Positions 8,812 through 17,159 of a stretch of DNA of 64,000 bases are shown one piece after another. This DNA comes from Acidobacteriota bacterium (lineage in GTDB: Bacteria; Acidobacteriota; Terriglobia; Bryobacterales; UBA6623), in contig WGMB01000003.1 of assembly GCA_016125275.1 (NCBI GenBank), positions 1,054,001 through 1,118,000 of the forward strand, given 5' to 3'. The translations under genes were made by a program, and so were the position numbers. The notes under the pieces are model-generated. The model saw nothing but the letters and a program-made list of their open reading frames with translations, searched no databases and was not told the DNA's origin. Position 1 is the stretch's first letter; each line of letters opens with the position of its first letter.

Positions 8812-9261
8812 ATGGCGCCTGCGCTAGGGCGATTTGCAGAAGGCGGGGCTGCATTCGCTGCGATTCTCATCGCCGCGATCGTCGTTCTGGCGCTGCTGAT
8901 CTGGATTCTGCGCAGGCGCAATTCTCCGGATGAGAAAGAACGCCGGCGCCGGCTGCGCGTCCACCGCCATGGGCGCCTCGTCAGCGGCGTCGTCATGGAC
9001 ATCGATGAGCCGGAGGCGGCCGAGGGCGAGCAGCCCCGCCGCCTCATCCACTACACCTACCGCATCGGCGCGGTGGACTACTCCGCCTGCCAAGACGTCA
9101 CGGCCCTGCCCGAGCTGATGGCCGTCGACCCGGCTCACATCGTGGGCGCGGTGCAGGTGAAGGTCCACCAGAAGAACCTCTATAACTCGATCGTGGTTTG
9201 CGAGGAGTGGAGCGGATTCCGCGGGCGTCCCGCTTTCGACGCCGCCAGCCGGATACAATGA
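8812..9261 (+). CDS. Small membrane-anchored protein of unknown function
   Basis: This 149-residue protein has one transmembrane segment at about residues 13-35 (AAFAAILIAAIVVLALLIWIL) followed by a very basic stretch (RRRNSPDEKERRRRLRVHRHGR). The C-terminal domain of about 90 residues contains LIHYTYRIGAVDYSACQDV. The Tyr-rich strand pattern is reminiscent of DUF3592 proteins such as the one at 1790, but I cannot assign the family. It lies 9 bp after the transaldolase stop and 7 bp before yggX, so co-transcription is possible. The GAGGA at the start almost touches the ATG. Confidence 0.7.
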   Translation: MAPALGRFAEGGAAFAAILIAAIVVLALLIWILRRRNSPDEKERRRRLRVHRHGRLVSGVVMDIDEPEAAEGEQPRRLIHYTYRIGAVDYSACQDVTALPELMAVDPAHIVGAVQVKVHQKNLYNSIVVCEEWSGFRGRPAFDAASRIQ

Positions 9262-9268
9262 AGGGCTT

Positions 9269-9538
9269 ATGGCGGAACACATGGTGCACTGCGTGAAGCT
9301 CGGCAGGGAGCTTCCGGGGCTCAGCGAAGTCCCTTTCGACCACCCGTTGGGTCAAAGGGTCTACGACAATGTTTCCAAGCAGGCCTGGGCCGCCTGGACC
9401 GAACACTTGAAGATGATCATCAACGAGTTTCGGCTCAACCCGGCGACCATGGAAGCGCAGGAGATGATCCTGCAGCAGATGGAAGCCTACTTCTTCGGCG
9501 AGGGCGCGGCGCCGCCTCCCGACTACAAGCCTCAGTAG
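9269..9538 (+). CDS. yggX: YggX-family Fe(II)-trafficking protein
   Basis: The 89-residue protein matches the size and motifs of YggX: a conserved Cys near the N-terminus (MVHCVKLGRELPGL), the helix GQRVYDNVSKQAWAAWTEH and MIINEFRLNP, then a C-terminal helical segment ending in MEAYFFGEG. YggX proteins protect Fe-S clusters from oxidative damage and are thought to handle ferrous iron in the cytoplasm. A TACAAT hexamer at 9254-9259 lies 9 nt before the ATG; a weak AAGGG lies between them. The gene could therefore have its own short-leader transcript even though it sits tightly behind the membrane-protein gene. Confidence 0.9.
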   Translation: MAEHMVHCVKLGRELPGLSEVPFDHPLGQRVYDNVSKQAWAAWTEHLKMIINEFRLNPATMEAQEMILQQMEAYFFGEGAAPPPDYKPQ

Positions 9539-9554
9539 CCGCGGACATCCTGGG

Positions 9555-10919
9555 ATGAGCCTCGTTCTAGGCGATCCGGAGTCCTTCCGGCGCCTCCGCG
9601 AAAATCTGCACGCGTGGGGTTTCGACGAGGAGGGCTTGGCGGAGACGCCGGGCCCTGACGATCCTCGCGGCCTCTTGGCGCGCCTGTTCTTGCAGGCCTT
9701 GCCCGAGTCCGTGAAGCGTTCGACCGGGTTGCTCGGAGCCGAAGGGCTCGCGTTGCTCGAATCGCTGGGGCTGGTCAAGCTCGAGGGCGACACGGTGCGC
9801 GCCTCGTGCCTGCTCTACCCTTTGCAGGGGCTGCACGTGGCTTCCGACTTCCCCGGCGTCGACGCCCCGGACGATTTCGTCTTCCCGGCCATCTCGCAGC
9901 AGACCTGGGAGTTCCTGGGCATTCTGTGGGAGACGCCCTGCGAGAGCCTGCTGGAGGTGGGGACCGGATCCGGCGCGGCGGCTCTGACGGCGACGCGGTA
10001 TGCCCGGCGCGTCTACGCCGGGGACGTCAGCCCGCGTTGCCTGCACTTCGCCGAGTTCAATCGGCGGCTCAATGCGGCGGATTCGATGGAAGTCCGCGAA
10101 AGCGACGTCTACGAAGGCTTCCCGCAGCTCACCTTCGACCGCATCATCGCCCATCCGCCCTACGTGCCCTGGACCGGCAAGCAGGACGTGTACCGCCACG
10201 GCGGCCCCGACGGCGAGGCCGTGTTGCGGCGCCTGCTGGGCGGTCTGGCCGAGCGCCTGCGGCCCGGTGGACGCCTGTACGCCGCCACCATGGGGCTCGA
10301 CACCGCCGAGGCGCCGTTGGAGATGCGCGTCCGCGCGATGCTGGGCGAACGCGAGGCCGAGTTCGACGTTCTGCTGGTGGAGCGAGAGGTGCTGACGCCA
10401 CTCGAGTTCCTGCTGCCCTGGCAGGAAGGAGAAGGCCTGACCTTCGAGGAGTCGTGGGCTCTCAGCGAGGCCTTGCGCGAGCGCAAGACGGTCGCCCTGG
10501 TGCGCTGCTCGCTGATCATCGCTCGGAAGGCGGACGACTCGGCGCCGCGCACCTTGCGCCGCAAGGCCGGAAAGCTCACCGACGCCCTGGCGATTCAGGA
10601 AGCCCTGGAAGAGGATTCGGCCCCGCTCTGGACGAGTTGGGAGGAGTTGCTCGACCTGCGCCCCGAGCTGCAGCCGGGCGTGACGCTCGAGACGGTTTCC
10701 GGTCCGGACGAAGACGAGTGGAGCCCACGCCGCCGGATTCTTGACGCGCAAGGGCCGTTCTCTTTTCGAACCGACTGCCCGAAATGGGCCGCCGAGCTGC
10801 TGCCTCGGCTCGACGGCGACCGCAGCGTGCGGGAAGCGCTGGCGGACGATCCGGTAGACGCCGATGAAGCCGAGGCGTTCCTCAACGCCCTGCTCGGCGC
10901 GGGCGTGCTCAGCCGCTGA
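9555..10919 (+). CDS. HemK-like SAM-dependent methyltransferase with C-terminal extension
   Basis: This 454-residue protein has an all-alpha N-terminal region of about 110 residues. A Rossmann methyltransferase core follows, with the SAM loop EVGTGSG at about 134-140 and HPPY at about 200-203, the place where N5-glutamine and N6-adenine methyltransferases have (N/D)PPY. A C-terminal region of about 150 residues ends in DGDRSVREALADDPVDADEAEAFLNALLGAGVLSR, which looks like a PqqD-type winged helix. The family resembles class I methyltransferases with a small MTS domain. The substrate (protein glutamine, nucleic acid or small molecule) is open. The His in place of Asn/Asp is unusual. It sits 16 bp after yggX. 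Confidence 0.75.
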   Translation: MSLVLGDPESFRRLRENLHAWGFDEEGLAETPGPDDPRGLLARLFLQALPESVKRSTGLLGAEGLALLESLGLVKLEGDTVRASCLLYPLQGLHVASDFPGVDAPDDFVFPAISQQTWEFLGILWETPCESLLEVGTGSGAAALTATRYARRVYAGDVSPRCLHFAEFNRRLNAADSMEVRESDVYEGFPQLTFDRIIAHPPYVPWTGKQDVYRHGGPDGEAVLRRLLGGLAERLRPGGRLYAATMGLDTAEAPLEMRVRAMLGEREAEFDVLLVEREVLTPLEFLLPWQEGEGLTFEESWALSEALRERKTVALVRCSLIIARKADDSAPRTLRRKAGKLTDALAIQEALEEDSAPLWTSWEELLDLRPELQPGVTLETVSGPDEDEWSPRRRILDAQGPFSFRTDCPKWAAELLPRLDGDRSVREALADDPVDADEAEAFLNALLGAGVLSR

Positions 10920-11023
10920 GAGAAACCTGAAACCTACGGCGGCTCCCCTCGCCGGTTTGCGCTGCCGAGGCGACGCAGCCCCCCTTTTCTGTCTCATCCC
11001 ACCATTTCGATTCGGGGTTTCGC

Positions 11024-11039
11024 GTCACTTATCAGTGAC
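11024..11039. promoter_or_regulatory. Perfect 6-bp palindrome with 4-bp spacer (possible operator)
   Basis: GTCACT-tatc-AGTGAC lies in the 289-bp gap between the methyltransferase and the outer-membrane barrel gene, about 170 bp before the latter's ATG. The surrounding 11030-11100 stretch is AT-rich compared with the genes and may hold the promoter. The operator role is a guess from symmetry and place. Confidence 0.3.
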
Positions 11040-11208
11040 AAATAGGACCTCGTAAAATTTCCTCTTTACAACTTTTAACTCCTGCTTTACAGACCGATTG
11101 ATCCTTTCTTCGCCGCCGCGCGTGGTCCTCTTTGAAGGCCGAATCGTCGGCTTACCGGTGAGCCTGCAAGGGCGTCCGGTTCCGCTTTTCGCTATTGGAG
11201 GATTGAGG

Positions 11209-12000
11209 ATGAAGTTTCGCTTTTGCGCCCGAATGGCAGGTCGATGGATCGTCGCCTGCTCACTGGCGTTGATCCCGCTCGCGGCCCAGACCCGGACCAG
11301 GACCACGACGACGGATGAACCCAAGGAACGCCCCCCGGTCTCAGACCGCTTCAACATCGGTTTTCGAGCGGGCGTCCCGTTTGTGGGCCTGGTTTCCGGT
11401 GTAAGCAGCGTGGAATCCACGTCGGCCACCGATCCGCCGACGACCACTTCGACGGCGATCGACAGCAAGGGCGTTCGACTCACGCTCGGCCCGACGTTCG
11501 AGTACGTGGCCACCAACGATCTCACCTTCGGCGTCGACGTTCTGTATCGTCGCGCCGGCTATGACTCCACGATCTCGGTGTCCTCGCAGACCACCAACGA
11601 TGACGACGGAGAGTTGCTCTACCAATCGTTCGAGAAGACTCGACTGAACTACTGGGACGTGCCGATCATGGCCCGCTACTTCCCGGGCCACGCGGACCCG
11701 AACGGCACGCGGCCGTACTTGCTGGGCGGCGTTGCGCTGCGGTTTGCCAGCGGCGTCTCCACGACCATGGACGTCGTGGACCAGGACGGAGTGACCAACA
11801 CCGACAAGACGCCGATCCCCCTCGCCAATGACCTCACCTTCGGCGGCATGGTCGGCGCCGGCGTTCGGGTGGTGGACGATGTCGGCATCAAGGTGGACTT
11901 CGAAGTGCGCTTCACCCGCTGGAACCAGCCGGTGATCCAGCAAGGAGCCGCCAACTCCAACCAGAACCAGGCCGAATTCGTGTTTGGCATGACCTTCTAG
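11209..12000 (+). CDS. Outer-membrane beta-barrel protein
   Basis: The 263-residue protein has a signal peptide (residues 1-27, ending LAAQ) and a Thr-rich linker. The rest consists of alternating amphipathic strands (FNIGFRAGVPFVG, VRLTLGPTFEYVATNDLTFGVDVLYRRAGY, YWDVPIMARYFPG, RPYLLGGVALRFASG, FGGMVGAGVRVVDDVGIKVDFEVRFTRW). It ends in Phe (FVFGMTF), the typical C-terminal signal for BAM-dependent insertion. This is the pattern of small porin-like or PorT/OmpA-barrel proteins. The function is unknown. The ATG at 11209 follows GGAGGATTGAGG, a good ribosome-binding site; the frame is open further upstream from 11098 but has no such site. Confidence 0.85.
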   Translation: MKFRFCARMAGRWIVACSLALIPLAAQTRTRTTTTDEPKERPPVSDRFNIGFRAGVPFVGLVSGVSSVESTSATDPPTTTSTAIDSKGVRLTLGPTFEYVATNDLTFGVDVLYRRAGYDSTISVSSQTTNDDDGELLYQSFEKTRLNYWDVPIMARYFPGHADPNGTRPYLLGGVALRFASGVSTTMDVVDQDGVTNTDKTPIPLANDLTFGGMVGAGVRVVDDVGIKVDFEVRFTRWNQPVIQQGAANSNQNQAEFVFGMTF

Positions 12001-12052
12001 GACCGGCCTAGGGCATTTGGTCGACGGACCACGGACTCGTCTCCCCGCTAGG

Positions 12053-12538
12053 ATGAGCCGTCAGAGGGGGCGGCGGCCCACTGCGCCGCCCCTCGATCTC
12101 CCCAGCGCCGTTCGACGGCGAGGAGGGTCCGGATTGGTCACACTCGCGCGATTCGGCGTCTCCGCCCTCGTCTTTCTTGCCGCCTATTTGCTCTCGTTCT
12201 GGGTGGTCTTCGCCCAGATCTTCCCTTTGGATCGGCCCTTGCCGGCGACGGTCTGCGCGCTGTTGTTTGCGGCCTTCGCCTCGCGGTGTGTCTGGAACAA
12301 CCTCGGCGCCGGCCCTGCGTCAGGAACCCTCGCAACAGCCGCCCGCTACGCTGCGATCGGCGGCGCCGTCGGTTTCTGCGGCGGCTTCTTCGGCCCCATG
12401 CTCTTCGCCCCTGACGCCAATCAAGGGCCGCTGCTCGGGATCTTCCTGACCGGCCCGGCGGGGACAATCGCCGGCGGTTTGGCTGGGCTGGCCCGCGGAT
12501 TTCGAAAGCATCCGAAATCTGCCGCCGTAAATCAGTAG
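12053..12538 (+). CDS. Small integral membrane protein, unknown
   Basis: The 161-residue protein has about four hydrophobic segments (VTLARFGVSALVFLAAYLLSFWVVFAQIF, VCALLFAAFASRCVW, AAIGGAVGFCGGFFGPMLFA, GIFLTGPAGTIAGGLAGLA) and a basic N-terminus. I do not recognise the family. The frame is open from a TTG at 12017; the ATG at 12053 is preferred because it is a canonical start, although neither has a good ribosome-binding site. It follows the barrel gene by 52 bp. The next 175 bp (12539-12713) are relatively AT-rich and probably hold the promoter of the acyltransferase gene. Confidence 0.55.
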   Translation: MSRQRGRRPTAPPLDLPSAVRRRGGSGLVTLARFGVSALVFLAAYLLSFWVVFAQIFPLDRPLPATVCALLFAAFASRCVWNNLGAGPASGTLATAARYAAIGGAVGFCGGFFGPMLFAPDANQGPLLGIFLTGPAGTIAGGLAGLARGFRKHPKSAAVNQ

Positions 12539-12713
12539 AAATCAACGCTTTGACGCCAAGCTTTCGAGACGCCGTTGCGCGACAACCGCTTCCGGGTTAG
12601 ACTCGGGATTAAAGCCCCGGAACGCGCCATGTTGCCGCAAGGTTTTTGAAACAATTCAAGAACAACATCCAAGTTTTCCGTTTAATCCAAGGCAAGCGCA
12701 GAACGGTTTCTCA

Positions 12714-14681
12714 ATGCCAGACGCCACAAACCCGGCGGACTTCCGCCTCGCGTACCGCCCCGAGATCGACGGCCTTCGCGCCGTGGCTGTCCTGCTGGTC
12801 GTGCTATTTCACGCCGGATTGGGCTTTCCGGGAGGATACGTCGGGGTGGACGTGTTCTTTGTCATCTCGGGATTCCTGATCACGTCGCTCGTGCTCAAAG
12901 AAATCGAGCTCGGCCGGTTCAGCATGCTGCGGTTTTGGGAGCGGCGAGTCCGCCGCTTGGCCCCGGCCATGCTGGCGATGATTTTCGGCGTCCTGGTCGT
13001 CGGGTGGTTTCTGCTGCTCGCGCAGGATTATGCCGAGCTCGCCTCGTCGGTCTTGTGGCAGATCGCTTGCGTGGCAAACGTCTTCTTCTGGCGGAACACG
13101 GGCTATTTTGCAGGGGGGGCCGACGAAAAGCCACTCCTTCACACCTGGTCCCTGGCGGTCGAGGAGCAGTTCTACCTAGCATTGCCTCTGCTGCTGGTCC
13201 TGGTCTGGCGGAGCGCGCCCGGCAACCCGGTGGCGCGGTGCCGGGCCTTCTTCGCGCTCATCATCGTGGGCAGTCTGGCCTTGTCTGCTTATGCCACCAG
13301 CGCTCACGCGGCAGCGGCGTTCTACCTGCTGCCTTCCCGAGCTTGGGAGCTCGCCTTCGGAGGACTGCTGGCGACGCTTCCCAAGCGGTGGTTTCCAGTC
13401 AAGGCCGCCGCGGCGGAGGTCGGCGCGCTGCTTGGGCTGGCCCTGATCTGCGGCGCGGCGGTCTTGTTCAACGAGGACACACCGTTTCCGGGTACGGCGG
13501 CGCTGGCGCCTTGCTTGGGCGCAGCGGCTTTCATCTGGGCCTCGTCGAGCAGGTCCACTGCGTCGAGCCGGATCCTTTCCACCCGGCCGGCCGTAGCGGT
13601 CGGCTTGCTGTCGTATTCGCTGTACCTGTGGCACTGGCCGGTCCTCGCCTTCATGAACTACTGGGCTCTGTCCCGCGCCCAAACTGCGTCCCGTCTCTTG
13701 GCGGTGGGGCTCGCGCTGGCGCTGGCGGGGCTCTCCTACGCCTTGATTGAGCAGCCTTTCCGCCGGAAGCGGGTCCTTGCCGATCGGAGGTCTTCGGTCC
13801 TGGCGTTCGCCGGCTCGGTCTCGTTCGCCTTGGTGGCGGCGGCGCTCATTACCCAGATGCAGGGACTGCCGAGCAGACACTCGCCGCGCGCCGAACAGTT
13901 TGCCGCGGACGCCCGGGAACCGCACTTCTCAGCCAGCGTCAAGCCGCAGGACCTCGAGCGGGGCCGCCTCAACCGGTTCGGCGCTTCCGGAGGCGACGCG
14001 GACTTGCTGCTTTGGGGCGACAGCCACGCGATGGCCGTCGCGCCGGCTCTCGACAGGTTCCTCGCCGAGAAGGGCCGCAGCGGGCTGGCCGTGACGCATC
14101 CGGCAACGGCGCCGATTCTCGACTTCGTGCGCAACGCCAAGTTTGGCTTGGGCGCCGACGCCATCCCCCAGGGGCGGGCGGTCTTGGAACTGCTCGAGCG
14201 TTCTCAGGTCAAGGATGTCTTCCTGGTGGCTCGCTGGTCCAACTACCAAGGCGAGCCCCTGCCGGGCGAGCGGGGCGATTTCGAGGCGGGACTGCTGCGG
14301 ACCGTGGAGGGCATCCGAAGCGAGGGGGCTCGTCCTTGGATTGTCCGGGAGGTGCCGGCTCACTTTGCCGATGTGCCCAAAGCGCTGGCCTTCGCGGCCA
14401 TTACGGGCTCGAACCCATTGGAGTTCGCCAGCCGTCCCACGCATCAACCCCACGAAGGTTGGAGCGAAGGGTTCGTCGCACAGCTCGAGGAGAGGGGCGC
14501 GGTCGTCCTCGATCCGAGACCGGCGTTCTATGACGCGCGGACCCAAACCTACTTGATGCAGTACGACGACCACGCACTGTACAGGGACAGCCATCACCTG
14601 ACGCCCTACGGGGCCGAGCAGATGATCCTGCCCCTGTTGCGGGCGGCGGCGCCGGAGACATCCAAGCAGGTCACGCCCTGA
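12714..14681 (+). CDS. Acyltransferase-3 (OafA/YrhL type) with C-terminal SGNH domain
   Basis: The 655-residue protein begins with the acyltransferase-3 core: YRPEIDGLRAVAVLLVVLFHAGLGFPGGYVGVDVFFVISGFLIT contains the conserved His of the first helix, and HTWSLAVEEQFYL is the second signature. About ten transmembrane helices extend to residue 390. The soluble C-terminal part has WGDSHAMAVAPALD (the GDS(H) block I of SGNH hydrolases) and a closing block ALYRDSHHLTPYGAE with the Ser/Asp-His pair. Proteins of this layout move acetyl groups across the membrane and attach them to O-antigen, peptidoglycan or exopolysaccharide. The acceptor here is unknown. No glycan cluster is adjacent. Confidence 0.93.
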   Translation: MPDATNPADFRLAYRPEIDGLRAVAVLLVVLFHAGLGFPGGYVGVDVFFVISGFLITSLVLKEIELGRFSMLRFWERRVRRLAPAMLAMIFGVLVVGWFLLLAQDYAELASSVLWQIACVANVFFWRNTGYFAGGADEKPLLHTWSLAVEEQFYLALPLLLVLVWRSAPGNPVARCRAFFALIIVGSLALSAYATSAHAAAAFYLLPSRAWELAFGGLLATLPKRWFPVKAAAAEVGALLGLALICGAAVLFNEDTPFPGTAALAPCLGAAAFIWASSSRSTASSRILSTRPAVAVGLLSYSLYLWHWPVLAFMNYWALSRAQTASRLLAVGLALALAGLSYALIEQPFRRKRVLADRRSSVLAFAGSVSFALVAAALITQMQGLPSRHSPRAEQFAADAREPHFSASVKPQDLERGRLNRFGASGGDADLLLWGDSHAMAVAPALDRFLAEKGRSGLAVTHPATAPILDFVRNAKFGLGADAIPQGRAVLELLERSQVKDVFLVARWSNYQGEPLPGERGDFEAGLLRTVEGIRSEGARPWIVREVPAHFADVPKALAFAAITGSNPLEFASRPTHQPHEGWSEGFVAQLEERGAVVLDPRPAFYDARTQTYLMQYDDHALYRDSHHLTPYGAEQMILPLLRAAAPETSKQVTP

Positions 14682-14730
14682 AGGTCGCGCCCCCGGGGTG
14701 GGGCCGGGAATGGGCGACAATGAAGGCGTC

Positions 14731-14970
14731 ATGTCCAAGCCCGGGCTCAAGCGCTTCATCCTCCTGTTCGAGAACCGTCAGATCGTCGCCATCTCGGCCG
14801 AGCGCTTCAAGCTCGACAAGGGCGTCGAGTTCTATGACCAGCACGGCGACTGCATCGCCGCCGCGCCCTCGGATAAGCTCCTGCTCGTCACCGAAGAGGA
14901 CCGGCTCGAAGACCTCGACGAATCCGACGCCATTGAAGAGATGGGCGACGAAGAGCTCGAGGACTCCTAG
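14731..14970 (+). CDS. Small acidic protein of unknown function
   Basis: The 79-residue protein begins basic and hydrophobic (MSKPGLKRFILLFENRQIVAISAERFKLDKGVEFYDQ) and ends in a strongly acidic tail (EEDRLEDLDESDAIEEMGDEELEDS). It has no signal peptide or transmembrane helix, so a cytoplasmic protein is likely. The first half resembles a short beta-strand domain. In-frame upstream starts at 14698 (GTG) and 14710 (ATG) exist; the ATG at 14731 has GAAGG 5 nt upstream. It lies between the acyltransferase and an esterase, with about 50 bp on each side. I do not recognise it. Confidence 0.6.
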   Translation: MSKPGLKRFILLFENRQIVAISAERFKLDKGVEFYDQHGDCIAAAPSDKLLLVTEEDRLEDLDESDAIEEMGDEELEDS

Positions 14971-15016
14971 TCCGGCGTCTGGCCGCGGTCAGGGCTCCTG
15001 CGATAGACTCGCTTGC

Positions 15017-17053
15017 GTGCGGTTGACGCCTCTCGCCCTCCTCGTTCTCTCGCTCGCCGGCCTGTCGGCGGGGCAGTTGCCGGACCGGGATCAGCGCAAC
15101 GTCGTCATCCACCACACGGACTTCTCGTACGAGATGCCGCGATTCGAGCTGCGGCGCAACTGGAAGGAGCGGTCCGAACGGCTCCGCAAGCAGATTTTGG
15201 CCGCCGCCGGCCTGCTGCCGCTGCCCGAGAAGACGCCGCTCAACCCGCAGGTCTTCGGGCGAGTCGAACGGACGGGCTATTCGGTCGAAAAGGTCCTGCT
15301 GGAGACCTACCCGGGCTTCTACCTGGGCGGCAACCTCTATCGACCGCTGGGCCGGTCGGGTCCCTTCCCCGGCATCCTCACGCCCCACGGGCACTGGCGC
15401 TACGGACGGCTGGAGAACACTGAGATCGGCTCCATCCCGGCTCGCGCCATCAATCTGGCGCGCCAGGGCTATGTCGTTTTCGCCTACGACATGGTGGGCT
15501 ACAACGACACCAAGCAACTGCCCCACGACCTGCTCGGCGGACGGCGAGAGGAGATGTGGAGCGTCGGGCTGCTGGGCGTACAGCTCTGGAACAGCATTCG
15601 CGCCGCGGACTTCCTGCAGTCCCTGCCGGACGTGGACCCGCAGAAGCTAGCCGCCACGGGCGCCTCGGGCGGCGGCACGCAAACGTTCCTGCTGACCGCC
15701 GTGGACGACCGCATCCGCTGGTCCGCGCCGGTCAACATGGTGTCGGGGATCATGCAGGGCGGGTCGTTCTGTGAGAACGCGCCGAACCTGCGCATCGAGA
15801 CCAACAACGTCGAGATTGCGGCGCTGGCCGCCCCGCGTCCCCTGCTGCTGGTCGCCGCCACGGGCGATTGGACGCGGAATGTGCCGAACAACGAGTTCCC
15901 GGCCATCGAGCGCATCTACGACCTCATCGGCCGCGGCCAGAACGTCGAATCCATCCAGTTCGACTCCCCGCACAACTACCACCAAGGCAGCCGCGAGGCC
16001 GTCTACGCATTCTTTGGCAAGCAGATCCTCGGCGACGCCGACGCCACCCACTTCGTCGAGCAGAGCTACAGTCCCGAGGACCCGGCAGCGTTGCTCGCCC
16101 TCTGGAATCGCACGCTGCCGGCAGGCGCGGTGGACCAGAAAACGTTCATCGAGCAGCGCATCGCCGAAGCCGACCGCCGCATCGAAGCGCTGCGCCCAAC
16201 CGACACGGCGTCTCTCACCAAGGCGCAGGAGAGCTTCCGTGAAGGGCTGAGCTTTGCCGCGATGGCCTTCGAGCAGGGACCCAACTTCCTCGCGTCCGAT
16301 TTGGTCGAGGCTCTGCCCAACGGGGAGAAACTCGTCTTTGGACGCCGAGGGGGCGGCGAGCGGATTCCCGCCGTTCTGCTGCGGCCCGACAGGCCGGTCG
16401 CGACGGCGCGGCCCACGTTGATCGTCCACCCGGAAGGCGGCGCCTGGACGCTCTCTTCCAGCGTCAGCCGCTCCGGACTGGTCGCCGAGCTGTTGGCGGC
16501 GGGCGGCTCGGTCCTGGCCATCGACGCGTTTCAAACCGGCCACGCCGTGGAGCCGCGCGACATCGCCGCGGCCGGGCGCAGCGCCGAGCGGTACTTCACC
16601 ACCTTTGAGCGCACTGACGCCGCCAATCGGGTGCTCGACATCGTTCTTGCCATCCCCTACGCCCGCACGCGCCTCGGAGCCCAGGACATCAACCTGGTCT
16701 GCCTGGGCGAGGCGGGCCCCTGGTGCGCGGTGGCGCGCGCGCTGGTCTCCGGCCCGATCCATCTGGTTGCGGACCTGCAGCAGCTCGACGCGACGAGCGA
16801 CGAAGCCCTGACCGAGAAGCTCTTCATGCCCCACCTGCAGAAGGCCGGCGGCCTGCGCGGAGCGGTGACGCTGTGGACCGACGGCGCGGCGTTCGGGTTC
16901 AACGCAGCGCCGGGTTTCCCGCGGGACTGGGCCGAAACGGCCTTCCAATCGGCCGGACGGCCCGAGGCTCTGACCGTCTCGGCCGAGCCGGCGACCGAGC
17001 GCGAGATCTTGGACTGGCTCGGAGTCGGAGCCGCCCGGCCCAGCCGCCGCTGA
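15017..17053 (+). CDS. Secreted alpha/beta hydrolase, acetyl-xylan-esterase-like
   Basis: The 678-residue protein starts at a GTG with a signal peptide (RLTPLALLVLSLAGLSAG). Its first 430 residues form an alpha/beta hydrolase: the oxyanion region GILTPHGHWRYGRL, the nucleophile elbow GASGGGTQ (about residues 214-221), the acid region LLLVAATGDWT and the catalytic His in SPHNYHQGSREAVYAFF. This is the AXE1/abhydrolase-7 arrangement of Planctomycetes and Acidobacteria carbohydrate esterases. The C-terminal 240 residues look like a second, non-catalytic hydrolase-like domain (ILDIVLAIPYARTR, LVCLGEAGPWCAVARAL). A TAGACT hexamer at 15004-15009 ends 7 nt before the GTG and no ribosome-binding site is present. 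Confidence 0.85.
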   Translation: MRLTPLALLVLSLAGLSAGQLPDRDQRNVVIHHTDFSYEMPRFELRRNWKERSERLRKQILAAAGLLPLPEKTPLNPQVFGRVERTGYSVEKVLLETYPGFYLGGNLYRPLGRSGPFPGILTPHGHWRYGRLENTEIGSIPARAINLARQGYVVFAYDMVGYNDTKQLPHDLLGGRREEMWSVGLLGVQLWNSIRAADFLQSLPDVDPQKLAATGASGGGTQTFLLTAVDDRIRWSAPVNMVSGIMQGGSFCENAPNLRIETNNVEIAALAAPRPLLLVAATGDWTRNVPNNEFPAIERIYDLIGRGQNVESIQFDSPHNYHQGSREAVYAFFGKQILGDADATHFVEQSYSPEDPAALLALWNRTLPAGAVDQKTFIEQRIAEADRRIEALRPTDTASLTKAQESFREGLSFAAMAFEQGPNFLASDLVEALPNGEKLVFGRRGGGERIPAVLLRPDRPVATARPTLIVHPEGGAWTLSSSVSRSGLVAELLAAGGSVLAIDAFQTGHAVEPRDIAAAGRSAERYFTTFERTDAANRVLDIVLAIPYARTRLGAQDINLVCLGEAGPWCAVARALVSGPIHLVADLQQLDATSDEALTEKLFMPHLQKAGGLRGAVTLWTDGAAFGFNAAPGFPRDWAETAFQSAGRPEALTVSAEPATEREILDWLGVGAARPSRR

Positions 17054-17159
17054 GCCGGCCGAAGGTCTTCGGCCGAGGCGGGACTAGGGGGGATTCCCTA
17101 TGGCCGCTTTCGGCGACCCGTCGCTACGCTGGCGTCAGCCTGTCCTCGGCCCGCCGCGC

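Noticed and set aside
10960-11000. Terminator after the methyltransferase gene
   Set aside because: Only a 5-bp stem with a 9-nt loop precedes the short T tract; too weak to call.
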